Source: JACKBJ01 sp964549495 (GTDB taxonomy: Bacteria; Chloroflexota; Anaerolineae; Epilineales; Epilineaceae). Taken from it: DNA of 15,283 nucleotides. Every line of letters starts with the position of its first letter. Position 1 is the stretch's first letter. The DNA lies in assembly GCA_964549495.1 (NCBI GenBank), contig CAZJWJ010000112.1, positions 1 through 15,283 of the forward strand. The letters are read 5' to 3'. Positions 6,949 through 14,652 of this stretch are shown here, piece by piece. The notes beneath the pieces were generated by a model. That model was given only the letters and a program-made list of their open reading frames with translations. It searched no databases and was not told where the DNA came from. Made by a program: the position numbers and the translations under genes.

Positions 6949-9030
6949 ATGAAAAACCTGCTGATGCCTGGTCTATTCAAGCGGCCGACCGCTGGTCAGC
7001 CGGACCTGACGGGCCACCAGGCATCGTCGCGATGCACGTTCGGAGCTGCGCTCGCGATGCTGTTGGCGCTCGCGATGTTCGCCTCGACTGGATCGAGCGT
7101 CGTCGCCTGGTCCGGCCAGAGTCTGCGGGTGACACCAGACGGCTGGGTGAGGGACATCGAAGTCATGCCGGATGGCACAGCCTGGGCGGTCGGCGTGTCC
7201 ATCTTCCGTTGGGACGGGCAGCAGTGGTCGATCGATTCGGGGACCTCGGGATTGATCGACTTGCACACCTGCGGTCACCAGGAGACGCTCCGCGCACTGG
7301 ACTTCGGGAGCGATGGCTATGGCATGGCCGTCGGGAACTATCGGAAGGTGATGGAGTTCGGGCAAGGGGCTTGGCGATCGACGAGCGCTGTCGGCGGCGG
7401 GAGCTACATGGATGTCGAGGTCGTGTCGCGCAGCGAGCAGTGGATCGTCGGATCGGGGGTTTGGCATATTCTCGACGGACGGTGGAACTGGGAGCCTTTG
7501 CCGGGAAGGACGGACTCGGAAACATTCACGAGCATGGCCTTCGATGGGTCCGGTAGGCTGTGGCTCGTCGGCGATGCCGTCTACCATCGATCGGGAGGCG
7601 TCTGGCGACGTGACGAGGTAGCCAGTCGATTCGCTTCGGAGTCCCATCTGAGCGATGTCGCAACCTCGGGCGATTCGGTCGTGGCCGTCGGGTCGCGAGG
7701 TGCCGTGCTATTGCGCGAGCATGACGTCTGGCGGCGTCTGGAGACGAGCGTCGAGTCCGATCTGTTGTCGGTGGCTATCGCGCCGGATGGGGAGACACTG
7801 ATCGGCCGGAGGCCAAGCATCTCGGAGCTGGAAACGCCCTTGCTGAGGCTGGAGAGTGACGACTTGGTCGAGGTGGACATCGCCTGTTTCGGGGAGGCGG
7901 CGCCCTGTCCCTACTGGACCGACTCCCAACAAGAGGGAGTGGCCGAGGCCGAGGGATTGTTGCACTCGGGCCGGATGGCTGGATTGTCGAGCGTCGCCGA
8001 TTACTCGGTCTACGACATCGCGATGACCGATGCCGGGTCCTGGGCGGTTGGGGGCGTCGTCGCGCATCTCGATGATGCACCCGTGCTGGCAGGACATGCG
8101 GACTTCATCTACGCGCTCGAGTCGCTGGGCGACGGCCGGCAGATCGCGGTGGGACAAGACGGAATGATCCTTCGCGGCGAGGACTGGAGTTTCGAGCGCC
8201 TGCCCGGCGATTCCAGGCGCGAGTATCAGGTTGTGGCGCGAGCCGATGCCGCCTCGGCTTGGATCGGTGGCGGAAGCCACGCATTCCTTGCGCCATGGGA
8301 TCGACTCGACGACAGCCAAGCGCTCGAGGTGCCCTTCTCGCTATCCGCTATCGTGCCGATCGATGGGGAACGGGCTTGGGCGATTGGAAGTCAGTACCAA
8401 GCTGCTGGTGCCAGCTCCTTGCTCCTGCTCACGAAGGATGACTGGGAGGTGGTCCTCCAGCACGAGGACCGCGATCGTCGCTTCTCGGCACTGGCGATGG
8501 ACGATCGCGGCAGGGCATGGATCGGCGACCTCAACGGCTCGATCCAGCGCGTCGACGCCGGGGGGCGAGTCCAGCCCGTTGACGCGCCATTCGAGGATGC
8601 TGGGATGATCCGTCAGCTCCTGACCAGTGGCCGGCACATCATCGCCAGCAGCGGACGTACCGTCGCGATCTACGATGGGGATACGTCGCCCGTGGTCGTC
8701 CTTCCCATGCCGCCGGTTGAAGACGAGGTCCTGCCCTACCTAGTCACGCGCGGTGAGGCCGATCTGATCGCGGTCTATCCACCTCACCCCGCCAACACCC
8801 GCATACGCGCCTATCGATATGGCTTGGACTTCGCGCAGCCGCGATGGGAATCGATCGGCTCCTGGTGCGCCGGCTGGTGGGAGCTGCGCGTGGTGCACTA
8901 CGAGCCTTCGGAACCCTTCTGGCTGACGGTCGTCATGGATCGCCAGCACATCCTGCGCCTACGCGTGCCGGCGCCGACCGATCTGCCCGTGCACCGTGTC
9001 TACCTTCCCTGGCAGGGTTGGGCGCGCTGA
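6949..9030 (+). CDS. Exported or membrane-anchored beta-propeller-like repeat protein of unknown function
   Basis: A 693-residue protein, not recognised as a named family. Residues about 31-49 form one hydrophobic segment after a basic N-terminal stretch, either a signal peptide (ASTGSS could be near a cleavage site) or an anchor, so the rest should be extracytoplasmic. The body is about ten diverged blocks of roughly 40 residues with the pattern G-x-A/L-W-x-V/I-G followed by W or hydrophobic residues: DGTAWAVG (75-82), YGMAVG (124-129), EQWIVG (163-168), GRLWLVG (202-208), DSVVAVG (242-248), GSWAVGG (363-369), GRQIAVG (396-402), ASAWIG (435-440), ERAWAIG (474-480), GRAWIG (521-526). This resembles YCF48/BNR/sialidase-type propellers, suggesting one or two propellers used for binding or scaffolding. 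GGAGGGG at 6938-6944 supports ATG 6949 over an in-frame upstream GTG at 6841. Codon use is less GC-biased than in the flanking housekeeping genes, hinting at acquisition or fast evolution. Confidence 0.75.
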   Translation: MKNLLMPGLFKRPTAGQPDLTGHQASSRCTFGAALAMLLALAMFASTGSSVVAWSGQSLRVTPDGWVRDIEVMPDGTAWAVGVSIFRWDGQQWSIDSGTSGLIDLHTCGHQETLRALDFGSDGYGMAVGNYRKVMEFGQGAWRSTSAVGGGSYMDVEVVSRSEQWIVGSGVWHILDGRWNWEPLPGRTDSETFTSMAFDGSGRLWLVGDAVYHRSGGVWRRDEVASRFASESHLSDVATSGDSVVAVGSRGAVLLREHDVWRRLETSVESDLLSVAIAPDGETLIGRRPSISELETPLLRLESDDLVEVDIACFGEAAPCPYWTDSQQEGVAEAEGLLHSGRMAGLSSVADYSVYDIAMTDAGSWAVGGVVAHLDDAPVLAGHADFIYALESLGDGRQIAVGQDGMILRGEDWSFERLPGDSRREYQVVARADAASAWIGGGSHAFLAPWDRLDDSQALEVPFSLSAIVPIDGERAWAIGSQYQAAGASSLLLLTKDDWEVVLQHEDRDRRFSALAMDDRGRAWIGDLNGSIQRVDAGGRVQPVDAPFEDAGMIRQLLTSGRHIIASSGRTVAIYDGDTSPVVVLPMPPVEDEVLPYLVTRGEADLIAVYPPHPANTRIRAYRYGLDFAQPRWESIGSWCAGWWELRVVHYEPSEPFWLTVVMDRQHILRLRVPAPTDLPVHRVYLPWQGWAR

Positions 9031-9094
9031 TCGAGGATTGCGATTCGACGTTGTAGCGCAAGGAGCCGCCCATGGGGCCATCACCTTGCCCGGC
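9031..9094. other. Short convergent spacer
   Basis: 64 nt between the propeller gene stop and the end of the minus-strand small membrane gene. No convincing terminator hairpin with a T-run is visible. Confidence 0.4.
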
Positions 9095-9206
9095 TCAGCG
9101 CGAGATGACGGCTGCCAGGACCAGGCCGACACCGATGCCGAGCAGGATGCAGCCAACAAAGGCGAGCACGTTCGTCTGCAAGAAGAACATGCCGGCGCCG
9201 AGGCCA

Positions 9207-9215
9207 CCGAGGACG
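9207..9215 (+). repeat. Target-site duplication, left copy
   Basis: CCGAGGACG directly precedes the left IS end and is repeated at 10711-10719. Nine bases fits the ISKra4 subgroup, which is known to make 9-bp duplications. Confidence 0.9.
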
Positions 9216-9239
9216 GGGCGCATCCGGAACTTGGGGGAG
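9216..9239 (+). repeat. IS left terminal inverted repeat
   Basis: GGGCGCATCCG-GAAC-TTGGGGGAG. It matches the reverse complement of the right end except at three bases in the central four-base block. Confidence 0.9.
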
Positions 9240-9325
9240 CCCCTGGCCTTGAGAGTTGAATAGAAGACACGGCGTCTGAAGTCGGTTACCCTTTCAGGAC
9301 TACCACATCCAAGAAAGGGGGGCCG

Positions 9326-10699
9326 GTGCAAACGCCGTGTCTGTTGGAAAGCATACGAGAGATCGCTCCTGAGTTGCAAGATCCGATCGACGGCGTGAAG
9401 TCGACGGTCACCTTGGCCGAGCTGCTGAGAGCGGCACTGGCGCTGAGCCGGGCGCTCGCGGCGCTCATCGTCGAGCAGGTTCTGTTGGAGCGGGCCTCGG
9501 AGCCGACGACATGGCCGGCTTGCCCGCAGTGCGAGCGGCAGCTGCGCAGTAAGGGTTGGGGCGGACGACAGTTGTTCACGAGCGTCGGCGGGGTGACGTT
9601 GCGCCGGCGCCTTGGTCGTTGCCCTAGCGGATGCAAGATCGGACAGATCGCCCCGCTGGACGAGGAGTTGGGGCTGGAGCCGGGACAGCGAACGAGCCAT
9701 GAGTTGCGGAGCCACGCCTGCTTGCTGGCGGTCTTCGTGCCCTTCGAAACGGTCTCTGCGATTCTGGAGCGCTGCATAGGTGTCAAGGTCGGTGCGAGCA
9801 CGGTCTGGGATTGGGTCGGCGAGGCCGGTCAACGAGCCGCGCAGCGGTTGGAAGCGGAGATCGCGGCCTTGCATGCCGGTCAGCTGCCTATTGAAGAGGT
9901 CATCGATGCGCGGGTGCTGGAGATGATGGCGATCCTCGGCGCAGATGGGGTCATGGTGCCCTTCCGCCCCAATGCGGGGAGTCCGTGGGGTGCGACGATC
10001 TGGCGGGAGGTCAAGGTTGCCGTTCTCGGCCGACTCGAGCACGTCGTGGCAACCAGCGGCACCACCGTCGCGCGATTGCGCCAGCGCCGGCTCGTGGCGG
10101 TCTTGGGTGATATCGATGCACTGGCCGATCGCCTCCAACTCGAAGTGGCACGCCAGCAGCTCTGCAAGGCCACGCAGTGCGCCTGGATCAGCGACGGGGC
10201 CCGCGGTTTCTGGCGGCTCTTCGACCAGCACTTCGCCAAGCTGGCCACCGGCATCCTCGATTTCTACCATGCGTCCGGCCAGCTCTGGGAGGCGGCTATG
10301 GCGTGGTACGATTGGCAGCCTTCGGCGGTGAGTTGGTTCGCCACCGCACGCCATGACCTGCGTCACGGCGAGGTTCAACAGATCGTCGCCACCCTGAACA
10401 AGGTCGCGACTGAGACCGATCGCGGTCCCGACCGGAATGGCATCATCCGGCGCGTAGCCAACTATCTCAGCAACCACAAGGAGCATCTCCGCTTCCCAGA
10501 ATTCCATGCCCAAGAGCTGCCGCTGGGCAGTGGATTCGTCGAAAGCGCGGTCAAATGGCTCATCCAGCAGCGATTCAAGGGTGTTGGCATGCGCTGGAGC
10601 GAGAACGGTTTCAACCACCTGCTCCTACTCCGACTGGCCTGGGCCAATGACCGCTTCGATTCTCTGTTCGATGCTGAACTCTCCCCCTCCCCCAACTAA
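9326..10699 (+). CDS. ISKra4-family DDE transposase
   Basis: A 457-residue transposase, apparently full length. Two CxxC-like metal-binding elements lie near the N-terminus (C66/C69 in CPQC and C99/C103 in CPSGC). The probable DDE triad is D207 (LGADGVMV), D290 (WISDGARGFW) and E406 (GSGFVESAVK). The C-terminal RFKGVGMRWSENGFNHLLLLR stretch is characteristic of ISKra4/ISAzba1-type enzymes. The start is GTG 9326, with AAAGGGGGG (9314-9322) just upstream. The stop codon falls inside the right terminal inverted repeat, so the gene nearly fills the element. The long minus-strand frame opposite it is a shadow, apart from its last 42 codons, which are the 3' end of the disrupted host gene. Confidence 0.93.
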   Translation: MQTPCLLESIREIAPELQDPIDGVKSTVTLAELLRAALALSRALAALIVEQVLLERASEPTTWPACPQCERQLRSKGWGGRQLFTSVGGVTLRRRLGRCPSGCKIGQIAPLDEELGLEPGQRTSHELRSHACLLAVFVPFETVSAILERCIGVKVGASTVWDWVGEAGQRAAQRLEAEIAALHAGQLPIEEVIDARVLEMMAILGADGVMVPFRPNAGSPWGATIWREVKVAVLGRLEHVVATSGTTVARLRQRRLVAVLGDIDALADRLQLEVARQQLCKATQCAWISDGARGFWRLFDQHFAKLATGILDFYHASGQLWEAAMAWYDWQPSAVSWFATARHDLRHGEVQQIVATLNKVATETDRGPDRNGIIRRVANYLSNHKEHLRFPEFHAQELPLGSGFVESAVKWLIQQRFKGVGMRWSENGFNHLLLLRLAWANDRFDSLFDAELSPSPN

Positions 10700-10710
10700 C
10701 GGATGCGCCC
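10687..10710 (-). repeat. IS right terminal inverted repeat
   Basis: Read on the minus strand it is GGGCGCATCCG-TTAG-TTGGGGGAG, pairing with 9216-9239. The transposase stop codon (TAA, 10697-10699) lies within it. Confidence 0.9.
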
Positions 10711-10719
10711 CCGAGGACG
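10711..10719 (+). repeat. Target-site duplication, right copy
   Basis: CCGAGGACG, identical to 9207-9215 and directly adjacent to the right IS end. Confidence 0.9.
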
Positions 10720-10824
10720 CCACCTCCGATGGCCCAGGATCCGCGACCGGCACGTGTCTCGAGATCTTCCATTGTCAGGCCTCCTTCGCTGTCGACTTCA
10801 GGGAGCGATGTGCGTTGGGCTGCG

Positions 10825-10830
10825 AGTATA
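10825..10830 (-). promoter_or_regulatory. Possible -10 box of the small membrane gene
   Basis: On the minus strand TATACT sits about 53 nt upstream of the ATG at 10772, a reasonable leader length. Seventeen nt further upstream is only a weak -35 candidate (TGGATC). It would let the small gene be expressed independently of plsC. Confidence 0.3.
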
Positions 10831-10924
10831 CCCACGTTGTGTTCGGTGATCCACACGCCCCGCAGCTCGTAGCACTTGGCTTGGACGCATCGGATTCCAG
10901 CCAGACGATCGTCCACGATGGGGA

Positions 10925-11662
10925 TCACCTCGAGTCTTGGCGCGGCACGCCACGAGGACCGACTCCATCCAGAGCCTGTCGAATCGCTTCGAGATGCTCA
11001 TCCATCGACGCATTGCTCCAGTCTTCGGTGGCGAGGAGCCGGCCAACGCGGACTTCGACACGGCCGGGTCGAGGCAGCCACCGATGCCGCGGCAGCAACT
11101 CGAAAGCCCCTCGCGAGACCATCGGCAGGATGGGCAGGCGGGTCGCCATCGCGATGTGGACCACTCCGCGGCGCAGAGGCTGCAGCCGGCCGTCACGACT
11201 CCGGGTCCCCTCCGGGAAGAGCAGCAGCGGCCGGTGGGGTTCGGCGTTCAAGGCCGCGTTGAAGCGCGCGCGCGTCTCCGGCGTGCCGCCCCGATCCACG
11301 AAGAGGTTGCCGGCTCGCTCGAAGGCCGGCCCGAAGAGCGGCAGCCGCTGCAGCTCGCGCTTGGCCACGTAGCGGGTGTCTGCCGGCAGGATGGCCGTGT
11401 AGATCAGCACGTCCAGCGCCGAGACGTGGTTGGCCACTGTGATGAAGCCCTGGCCGGGCGGTGCGATCCGCTCGAGACCCTGGACCTCCAGGCGGATACC
11501 GAGTAGCCAAAGGCAGGCCCGGGCCCAGCGCGAGATCTGCCGGCGGGCGGTCGCCACACGCCCGCCGCGGACCAGGACGTAGGCCCACAGCAGCGCGGCG
11601 ACGGTCAGCGCCAGGGTGGCTGCCACACCGGGGTAGGTTCGGATGGGCGGTAGCGCTCGCAT
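10925..11662 (-). CDS. PlsC-type 1-acyl-sn-glycerol-3-phosphate acyltransferase
   Basis: A 245-residue membrane-associated acyltransferase that should acylate lysophosphatidate (or a related acceptor) in phospholipid synthesis. A hydrophobic helix at about 12-31 anchors the N-terminus. The acyltransferase blocks are present: NHVSALD (catalytic H79 and D84), the FVDR motif (121-124) and FPEGTRS (149-155, glycerophosphate binding), then a hydrophobic proline-containing block ILPMVSRGAFELLP. Length is usual for bacterial PlsC. There is no clear Shine-Dalgarno sequence before ATG 11662. It lies 39 nt downstream of rsmA on the same strand, so it is probably in that operon. The acceptor lipid is not determinable from sequence. 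Confidence 0.9.
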   Translation of the reverse strand: MRALPPIRTYPGVAATLALTVAALLWAYVLVRGGRVATARRQISRWARACLWLLGIRLEVQGLERIAPPGQGFITVANHVSALDVLIYTAILPADTRYVAKRELQRLPLFGPAFERAGNLFVDRGGTPETRARFNAALNAEPHRPLLLFPEGTRSRDGRLQPLRRGVVHIAMATRLPILPMVSRGAFELLPRHRWLPRPGRVEVRVGRLLATEDWSNASMDEHLEAIRQALDGVGPRGVPRQDSR

Positions 11663-11701
11663 GATCGGAGGGTGTTCCAGGTTCGGACTGCGAACCGCCG
11701 G

Positions 11702-12589
11702 CTAGCCGCCAGGCTCGGGCTCGAGGACCTCGGCCAGCGCGATCCACTCGGCAACCGACAGGGTCTCGGCCCGGCGGCGGGGGTCGATGCCGGCCGACTC
11801 CAGCGCGGCAGCCACCTCGGCCGGCTCGCGCTCCAAGCCGCCGGCCAGGCTGTTCTTGAGCTGCTTGCGCTTCTGCGAGAAGCCGGCGCGCAGGACGCGG
11901 AAGAAGGCCGGCAGGCGGGTCTCCGGCAGGCGCGCCTCCTCCGGTCCCAATTCCTCGCGGACGTCCAGGCGCAGCACCGTCGAATCGACCTTGGGCGGAG
12001 GATGGAAGGCGGCGGCCGGCACCTCGGTCACGCGCGAGGGTTCGGCGAAGAGTTGAACGCTGGCGGCCAGGATGCTCATCTGGCCGGGCTCGGCCAGGAT
12101 GCGGTCGGCCACCTCGCGCTGGATCATCACCACGATGCGCTCCGGCCGCGCGCGGGCCTCGAGCAGGTGGCGCAGGACGGCCGAGGTGATCTGGTAGGGC
12201 AGGTTGGCCACGACCTTGTAGTGGGGGATGCGGCCGCGGGCGCTCTCGGGCAGGTCCAGGAGCGCCGGCGGGTCGACCGACAGGATGTCGGCGTCGATGA
12301 CCCGCAGGTTCTCCAGGTGGCCCAGCTGGTCGGCCAGGACCTGGCGCATCCGCGCGTCCAGTTCGACGGCCAGCACCTCTCCGGCCTCGCGCGCCAGCCC
12401 GCGGGTGAGGACGCCCAGGCCCGGGCCGATCTCCAGCACCCGGTCGTCGGTGCCGAGGCCGGCCGCTTCGACGATGCGGCGCAGGGGTTCGGAGCTGGCC
12501 AGAAAGTGCTGGCCCAGACCCTTCTTGGGGCGGATGTCGTAGAAGCGCAGGAGGCTGCGCGGATCGAGGTCGCGCTCGGGCGCGCTCAC
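11702..12589 (-). CDS. rsmA: RsmA (KsgA), 16S rRNA dimethyladenosine transferase
   Basis: A 295-residue SAM-dependent methyltransferase that dimethylates two adjacent adenosines near the 3' end of 16S rRNA during late small-subunit assembly. Motifs: PKKGLGQHFL (21-30), the SAM-binding EIGPGLGVLTRGLA (53-66), VELD (75-78), and the catalytic NLPYQIT (129-135), followed by VMIQREVADRI and the FHPPPKVDS segment typical of KsgA. I chose GTG 12589, which overlaps the stop of the upstream 3D-domain gene as GTGA; the longer frame to 12652 lies inside that gene and adds nothing family-like. Its place after a YabE-like gene mirrors the yabE-rnmV-ksgA order of Gram-positive bacteria, here without rnmV. 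Confidence 0.95.
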   Translation of the reverse strand: MSAPERDLDPRSLLRFYDIRPKKGLGQHFLASSEPLRRIVEAAGLGTDDRVLEIGPGLGVLTRGLAREAGEVLAVELDARMRQVLADQLGHLENLRVIDADILSVDPPALLDLPESARGRIPHYKVVANLPYQITSAVLRHLLEARARPERIVVMIQREVADRILAEPGQMSILAASVQLFAEPSRVTEVPAAAFHPPPKVDSTVLRLDVREELGPEEARLPETRLPAFFRVLRAGFSQKRKQLKNSLAGGLEREPAEVAAALESAGIDPRRRAETLSVAEWIALAEVLEPEPGG

Positions 12590-14340
12590 GGCAGGATCCA
12601 GGGGATGTCCCGCTCCGGCGGCAGGGGCTCGAGCAGGTAGAGGTCGACCCACTGGTGCCAGCTCTCATAGTTGTCGTCGTCGAAGCCCAAATCGATGTGG
12701 TAGCGCTTGATTCCGCCGCCCGTGTCGCCGGCCACGCCGCGGCCGTAGCCCGGCACGAAGAGCTCGGTGCGCATGGGGATGACGTTGGGATCGACCGCCA
12801 CGATGCCGTGGCGCATCTGCCAACCCAGGCGGGTGCGGCCGTACCAGGGGGCGCTTTTTGGCGTGCCGGCCCGCGAGGCACTGTAGCTGGTGGCATACAC
12901 CCGCAGGTGGCGCCAATAGCGCATCGGCCCCTCTTCGGTGCTGACCGTGCGCCAGACGATCTGGGTGCCGTAGGCCAGGATCTGATCCACTGGCTCGCGC
13001 AGCACCACCTCCTCCTCGATCTGGCGGTCCACCTCCTCGCCGTTCTCGTAGGTGATGGCGATGCGCTGGGTTTTCAGGCCGTCCTCGCCCGGTTGCAGCA
13101 CCTGGGTCTGGTCCAGGGGCAGGTCCGCATTCGGCTGGGTGACCGTGTTGAAGGGGATGGCCACCTCCTGCACCAGCACGTCCTCGAGCACGCGGACCAC
13201 CTCGACCCGGAGGTTGGGCGAGAGTGCGGCCTCCGCATTGGGTACGCTGTAGTCGCGGCCCAAGAGCGGGATGCCGGCCGCGCGCAGGGCCTCGCCCACC
13301 GTGTCGGCGCGCGCGTAGAGCGCCGCCTCCTCGCCGGCCGTGACCACCAGGAAGGGCAGTGCCCGGCGCAGGCTGACGCGCAGACCCCCTTCGAGCGGAT
13401 AGTCGGCCGGCGGGATCAGCTCGTCCTCCGGACGGATGGCGAAGCCGGCCGATTCCAGGCCCTCGCCGATGGTCTCGCCGGAGGCCAAGATCTCGATGGA
13501 CACCCCGTCCTCGACCAGGGTGATGGGCCGGGCGCGCAGCACCTCCAGCTCCCAGGTCTCGCCGGCAGCGGGCAAAGGAGGCCGCGGATCCTCCTCGGCC
13601 TCCGGCAGGATGGGCTCCTCCTGCGACAGGCCGGCCGCCTCGGCCACCCGCATGAAGCCGGATCGCAGATCCAAGCGGTCCGGCCGCTCCGGCGGCTCGG
13701 CGCGAGCCAACAGCGGTCGGTCCAAGGGCCAGATCTGTCCGTTGACCTTCACCCCGTCACGCGGCCCCATCTGCACGCCGGCTTCCTGCAATACCGCCTG
13801 GGCCGAGCGGGCGTGGCTGGTCAAGTGGATGCTGCGTCCGTCCACGCGCAGGCGCACCGGCCGCGCCGAGCGCAGGACCACCCGGCTGCCGCGGCGCAGG
13901 CGCGTCTCCGTGCCCGGCATCACCAGGTCGCCGGCCTGCACCTCCACCCGCTGCTCGAGCAGCAGATCGCCGACCGTGCCGGCCCGGCTGCGCAGCTGCT
14001 GCCGCTGCCCGTCGACCTCCAGCTCGACCGGGATGCTGGTGCCGGTCCAGGCCAGGGCCAGCAGCATCGCCAGGCCGGCCGTCCAGACCAGTGCTCGCCA
14101 GCCGTCGCGTGGGGCGTTCGGGCCGGCGGGCGCCGTGGGCGAAGCCGTGGGTGCCGGGTGCTGGACCGCTTCGGGCTCGATCTCGGGGAGCACCGGCGAG
14201 CGAAGCGGGAAGGCCGGGGGTCGCCAAGGCCGCACGGAGGGGCGCAAGCTGCCGCCCGAAGGGGGCGGCAAGTCAGCCGCACTGCGGCCGTGGCGTTTGG
14301 GAGGCGGCGCGGGGCCGGCCGGGGGTTGGATGGAGGTCAT
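12586..14340 (-). CDS. YabE/Rpf-like cell-wall protein: DUF348 repeats, G5 and 3D domains
   Basis: A 584-residue predicted envelope protein. Residues 1-80 are Pro/Ser/Arg-rich and probably cytoplasmic, 83-99 form one transmembrane helix, and the rest should be outside. DUF348-like ubiquitin-fold modules are at about 104-145, 164-205, 273-316 and 330-375. A G5 domain is at about 385-458 (from VLVQEVAIPFNT to REPVDQILAYGT), and a 3D domain at 481-570 carries three conserved aspartates: D517 (AVDPNVIP), D539 (GDTGGGIK) and D550 (HIDLGF). The 3D domain is a double-psi barrel related to MltA lytic transglycosylases, so a peptidoglycan-cleaving or spore/resuscitation-type role is likely by family. 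The long N-terminal tail is unusual. The stop overlaps rsmA by 4 nt. Confidence 0.9.
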   Translation of the reverse strand: MTSIQPPAGPAPPPKRHGRSAADLPPPSGGSLRPSVRPWRPPAFPLRSPVLPEIEPEAVQHPAPTASPTAPAGPNAPRDGWRALVWTAGLAMLLALAWTGTSIPVELEVDGQRQQLRSRAGTVGDLLLEQRVEVQAGDLVMPGTETRLRRGSRVVLRSARPVRLRVDGRSIHLTSHARSAQAVLQEAGVQMGPRDGVKVNGQIWPLDRPLLARAEPPERPDRLDLRSGFMRVAEAAGLSQEEPILPEAEEDPRPPLPAAGETWELEVLRARPITLVEDGVSIEILASGETIGEGLESAGFAIRPEDELIPPADYPLEGGLRVSLRRALPFLVVTAGEEAALYARADTVGEALRAAGIPLLGRDYSVPNAEAALSPNLRVEVVRVLEDVLVQEVAIPFNTVTQPNADLPLDQTQVLQPGEDGLKTQRIAITYENGEEVDRQIEEEVVLREPVDQILAYGTQIVWRTVSTEEGPMRYWRHLRVYATSYSASRAGTPKSAPWYGRTRLGWQMRHGIVAVDPNVIPMRTELFVPGYGRGVAGDTGGGIKRYHIDLGFDDDNYESWHQWVDLYLLEPLPPERDIPWILP

Positions 14341-14424
14341 GCAAGGGCTGCCGTGCGCTGCCTTCCTGGGGTGCCGGCGTCATCGGCCGGACCCGGACGG
14401 GTTGCGGATCGGTGGCGCTGGCGT
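14341..14424 (-). other. Spacer between SRP RNA core and the 3D-domain gene
   Basis: 84 nt that may be the 3' flank of a larger SRP RNA. 14397-14409 is complementary to 14571-14581 on the other side of the SRP core. A GC-rich imperfect hairpin follows (about 14370-14393) without a T-run. There is no Shine-Dalgarno before ATG 14340. Confidence 0.35.
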
Positions 14425-14563
14425 GACGACGGCTGGCTCGGCCCGACCAAGGCTGCCCCACGACACCCGGGAGGCACTCCTTAGCGCTGCTTCCTTCCGG
14501 ACCTGACGCGGTTCGCAGGCTCCCGCCGCGCGGGACCCTGATCGGGCCGAGTCAGCCGTCGTC
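14425..14563 (-). ncRNA. ffs: Signal recognition particle RNA (4.5S/scRNA)
   Basis: The minus strand of 14486-14507 carries the universal SRP domain-IV core, CAGGTCCGGAAGGAAGCAGC, with the GGAA tetraloop and asymmetric loop that bind Ffh; TAAGGAG follows as in many bacterial SRP RNAs. Flanking arms pair into one long rod: GACGACGGCTG and CTCGGCCCGA on the 5' side (14563-14542) match CGGGCCGAG and CAGCCGTCGTC on the 3' side (to 14425). The core is centred between the two ends. The RNA and Ffh target nascent membrane and secreted proteins. A further complementary pair outside the rod and an upstream promoter at 14653-14682 suggest a precursor or a large-type RNA of about 260-280 nt, so the true ends are uncertain. 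Confidence 0.92.
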
Positions 14564-14652
14564 CCTGTCCATCCAACCCGTGACGCGCCCTGGCCGGTAG
14601 CGGAGAAGCGGGGCAGTACCCGCCGCGGCCGCCCGCGCGTCGATGGGCGCCA

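Larger units (their letters stand above)
9216..10710 (+). mobile_element. Complete ISKra4-family insertion sequence (1495 bp)
   Basis: Boundaries come from three agreeing lines: 24-bp terminal inverted repeats starting GGGCGCATCCG (21/24 matches), 9-bp flanking direct repeats CCGAGGACG, and restoration of an open host gene when the element is removed. It carries one transposase gene on the + strand filling nearly the whole element. The perfect duplication and intact transposase suggest a recent, possibly still active, insertion. The family call rests on the transposase and the 9-bp duplication. Confidence 0.92.
9095..10772 (-). pseudogene. Small two-helix membrane protein gene split by an IS element
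   Basis: The 5' part is 10772-10720 and the 3' part is 9215-9095. Joining them with one copy of the 9-bp target duplication gives exactly 58 codons with no frame loss. The 57-residue product begins MEDLETRAGRGSWAIGG, enters a glycine-rich helix (VLGGLGAGMFF), has a short QTN turn, and ends with a second hydrophobic helix (VLAFVGCILLGIGVGLVLAA) and ISR. A strong AAGGAGG lies 7 nt before the ATG at 10772. I do not recognise the family; it looks like a small inner-membrane hairpin protein. The insertion falls after codon 17, within the first helix, so the gene is inactive. A longer start (GTG at 10928, overlapping the plsC stop as GTGA) stays in frame and would add 52 residues, but the Shine-Dalgarno favours 10772. 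Confidence 0.75.

Noticed and set aside
12655..14484. Plus-strand open frame of 609 codons opposite the 3D-domain gene
   Set aside because: Antisense to a well-supported G5/3D protein, His/Gln/Gly/Ala-rich without motifs, and runs into the SRP RNA gene.
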